A stretch of 6,909 bases of DNA, taken from positions 1-6,909 of the forward strand of contig JALOOK010000260.1 of assembly GCA_025454445.1 (NCBI GenBank). The letters are read 5' to 3'. This stretch comes from Oscillatoria sp. Prado101. Its GTDB lineage: Bacteria > Cyanobacteriota > Cyanobacteriia > Cyanobacteriales > Oscillatoriaceae. This document shows, one piece after another, positions 6,113-6,909 of the stretch. A program made the position numbers and the translations under genes. How positions within the stretch are numbered: position 1 is the stretch's first letter; every line of letters starts with the position of its first letter. The notes beneath the pieces are model-generated. The model was not told the origin of the DNA, did not search any database, and saw only the letters and a list, made by a program, of their open reading frames with translations.

Positions 6113-6137
6113 AGTTATTTATCCCTATGGCAGTTAA
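6108..6137 (-). promoter_or_regulatory. Candidate fabG promoter overlapping the thioredoxin promoter
   Basis: On the minus strand TTAACT (6132-6137, 4 of 6) is followed after 18 nt by TATTAT (6108-6113, 5 of 6). The -10 boxes of the two divergent genes would share the same bases. The fabG leader would be about 115 nt and GC-rich in the middle. This is a weaker match than the thioredoxin promoter. Confidence 0.3.
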
Positions 6138-6444
6138 GAAGCAATTCAACAGCTTTCAAGAATTACTCGCGGAATCCGACGTGCCGGTGCTGGTGGATTT
6201 TTACGCGCCCTGGTGTGGCCCATGCCAGATGATGGCCACCATTCTCCAGCAGGTAAACACCCAGCTGAATAACCGGCTGCGGGTGGTGAAAATCAACACC
6301 GACAATTATCCCGAACTCGCCAGCGAACACCGCATTCAGGCACTGCCGACCTTGGTGCTGTTCAAAAATGGCCAGCAGGTAGACCGCATTGAGGGGGTGG
6401 TGCAAGCCCCACAGCTGATTCAGCGCTTGCAAACCTTAATATAA
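6127..6444 (+). CDS. Thioredoxin, y-type (TrxQ-like)
   Basis: A 105-residue single-domain thioredoxin that reduces disulfides of target proteins. The active site WCGPC is at 29-33 (C30, C33), the buried acid D24 is in VLVDFYAPW, K55 is in VVKINTD, and the cis-proline P74 is in ALPTLVLF. The opening MAVKKQF and the segment WCGPCQMM recall Synechocystis Slr0233 (TrxQ, y-type), which in plants corresponds to plastid TrxY linked to antioxidant enzymes; that assignment is from memory. The proline that normally follows the active-site helix start (WCGPCxxxAPIL) is replaced by T38 (CQMMATIL). No signal peptide is seen. The mRNA appears nearly leaderless with no Shine-Dalgarno. It is divergent from fabG and followed by non-coding DNA. 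Confidence 0.95.
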   Translation: MAVKKQFNSFQELLAESDVPVLVDFYAPWCGPCQMMATILQQVNTQLNNRLRVVKINTDNYPELASEHRIQALPTLVLFKNGQQVDRIEGVVQAPQLIQRLQTLI

Positions 6445-6724
6445 GGCGTATTTTGCCACAACACCGGCTCCCACAGACAAGGGCGTTTCACCTGCACCGC
6501 CACACTCGCTCACAGGGGGGGGAATCCCCCGATTGCGCCAACTGTGCCGGTTTGAGTGGGCAGCCGAGAAAAGTAAAAAAAGGCCAATCTCAGCAATGCC
6601 GACCTGAGTCCCTTCAAAGGACTTCAGCAAGGCAATGTAGAAATTCCAACTAATTTGCGCTATGACCTGAGCACCTGTATTAAGCGCCCTAACAAAACTG
6701 ACTACAGTTCATGTCAAGTTAAAC
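6445..6724. other. Non-coding stretch downstream of thioredoxin
   Basis: No credible protein gene is seen. It contains a run of eight G leading into a GGGGG-AAT-CCCCC hairpin (6518-6530), ACCGGC (6462-6467) with a matching GCCGGT (6546-6551) that could form a long-range stem, and the possible minus-strand small RNA described separately. The GGGGG hairpin has no T-run, so it is not a clear thioredoxin terminator. Confidence 0.5.
6575..6682 (-). ncRNA. Possible small RNA of about 108 nt, convergent with thioredoxin
   Basis: On the minus strand a perfect TTGACA (6712-6717) lies 17 nt before TGTTAG (6689-6694, only 3 of 6 to TATAAT). About 108 nt further on, GGCC followed by seven T (6575-6581) ends a possible terminator. 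In between, CTGAAGTCC pairs with GGACTCAG around TTTGAAG with one bulged A (8 bp), and CTCAG/CTGAG offers a competing stem. No open reading frame fits. The weak -10 and the short final stem (GGTC with GGCC) keep this tentative. Confidence 0.25.
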
Positions 6725-6909
6725 AAAAAGGTTCGTAGTTGGGCATTAGCCCAAAAGTTCGTAGTTGGGCATTAGCCCAAAAGTTCGTAGTTGGGCATTA
6801 GCCCAAAAAAGTTCGTAGTTGGGCATTAGCCCAAAAAGGTTCGTAGTTGGGCATTAGCCCAAAAAGGTTCGTAGTTGGGCATTAGCCCAAAAAGGTTCGT
6901 AGTTGGGCA
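6725..6909. repeat. Tandem array of 26-28-bp hairpin repeats, at least seven copies
   Basis: Invariant 22-nt cores start at 6731, 6757, 6783, 6811, 6839, 6867 and 6895; the last is cut by the window end. Each core is GTTCGTAG followed by TTGGGC-ATTA-GCCC. With the next two A it forms a 6-bp hairpin (TTGGGC/GCCCAA) with loop ATTA. Linkers are AAAA, AAAA, AAAAAA, then AAAAAG three times, and AAAAAG also precedes the first copy, so the period is 26, 26, 28, 28, 28, 28. The cores are identical, which points to recent expansion or active homogenisation. GTTCGTAGT-type repeats with variable palindromes are common in filamentous cyanobacteria. Confidence 0.95.

Noticed and set aside
6725..6909. CRISPR array
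   Set aside because: The repeats are separated by only 4-6 A-rich bases, with no unique spacers and no cas genes; it is a simple tandem hairpin array.
1..6909. HIP1 sites (GCGATCGC) and tRNA genes
   Set aside because: No exact GCGATCGC octamer was found by eye (only partial forms such as GCGATCAC near 4883), and no tRNA-like sequence was recognised.

Overview
The window looks like chromosomal DNA from a filamentous cyanobacterium of the Microcoleus/Oscillatoria kind. This rests on three things. The FabG and y-type thioredoxin proteins closely follow cyanobacterial versions as I remember them. An FAD oxidoreductase has its nearest recalled relatives in cyanobacteria and plant plastids. The intergenic DNA is full of short palindromic repeats (AGAAACCCGGTTTCT, GTAGGGGCGG...CCGCCCCTAC, GTTCGTAGT...) of the kind common in these genomes. 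The genus is an inference; no rRNA or other marker gene is present.

Layout, left to right. Positions 1-116 hold a 33-nt palindrome and a good ribosome binding site. Positions 117-854 (+) encode an FkbM-type SAM methyltransferase with a GTG start. Positions 855-1060 hold two degenerate repeat copies and a candidate promoter. Positions 1061-2623 (+) encode a 520-aa FAD oxidoreductase of the phytoene desaturase/carotenoid isomerase superfamily; the open frame runs further upstream, but through repeat DNA. Positions 2624-2843 separate two convergent genes and hold two hairpins that could end transcription from either side. Positions 2844-4490 (-) encode a patatin-like phospholipase fused to a Vps62/DUF946-like C-terminal domain. 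Positions 4491-5222 carry no convincing gene. They hold an exact-period 86-bp tandem duplication with internal hairpins, a MITE-like inverted repeat and several palindrome copies. Positions 5223-5987 (-) encode FabG. A 139-bp divergent promoter region separates it from a 105-aa y-type thioredoxin at 6127-6444 (+). The right end (6445-6909) has no protein gene. It holds a possible small RNA on the minus strand and an array of at least seven head-to-tail hairpin repeats that runs off the window.

The five genes do not form an obvious pathway or operon. FabG (fatty-acid synthesis) and thioredoxin (redox control) are housekeeping genes that share a divergent control region. The methyltransferase, the oxidoreductase and the patatin fusion look independent. 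The least ordinary items are the patatin-Vps62 fusion, the hairpin repeat array at the right edge, and the duplicated hairpin block in the probable 5' leader of the patatin gene.
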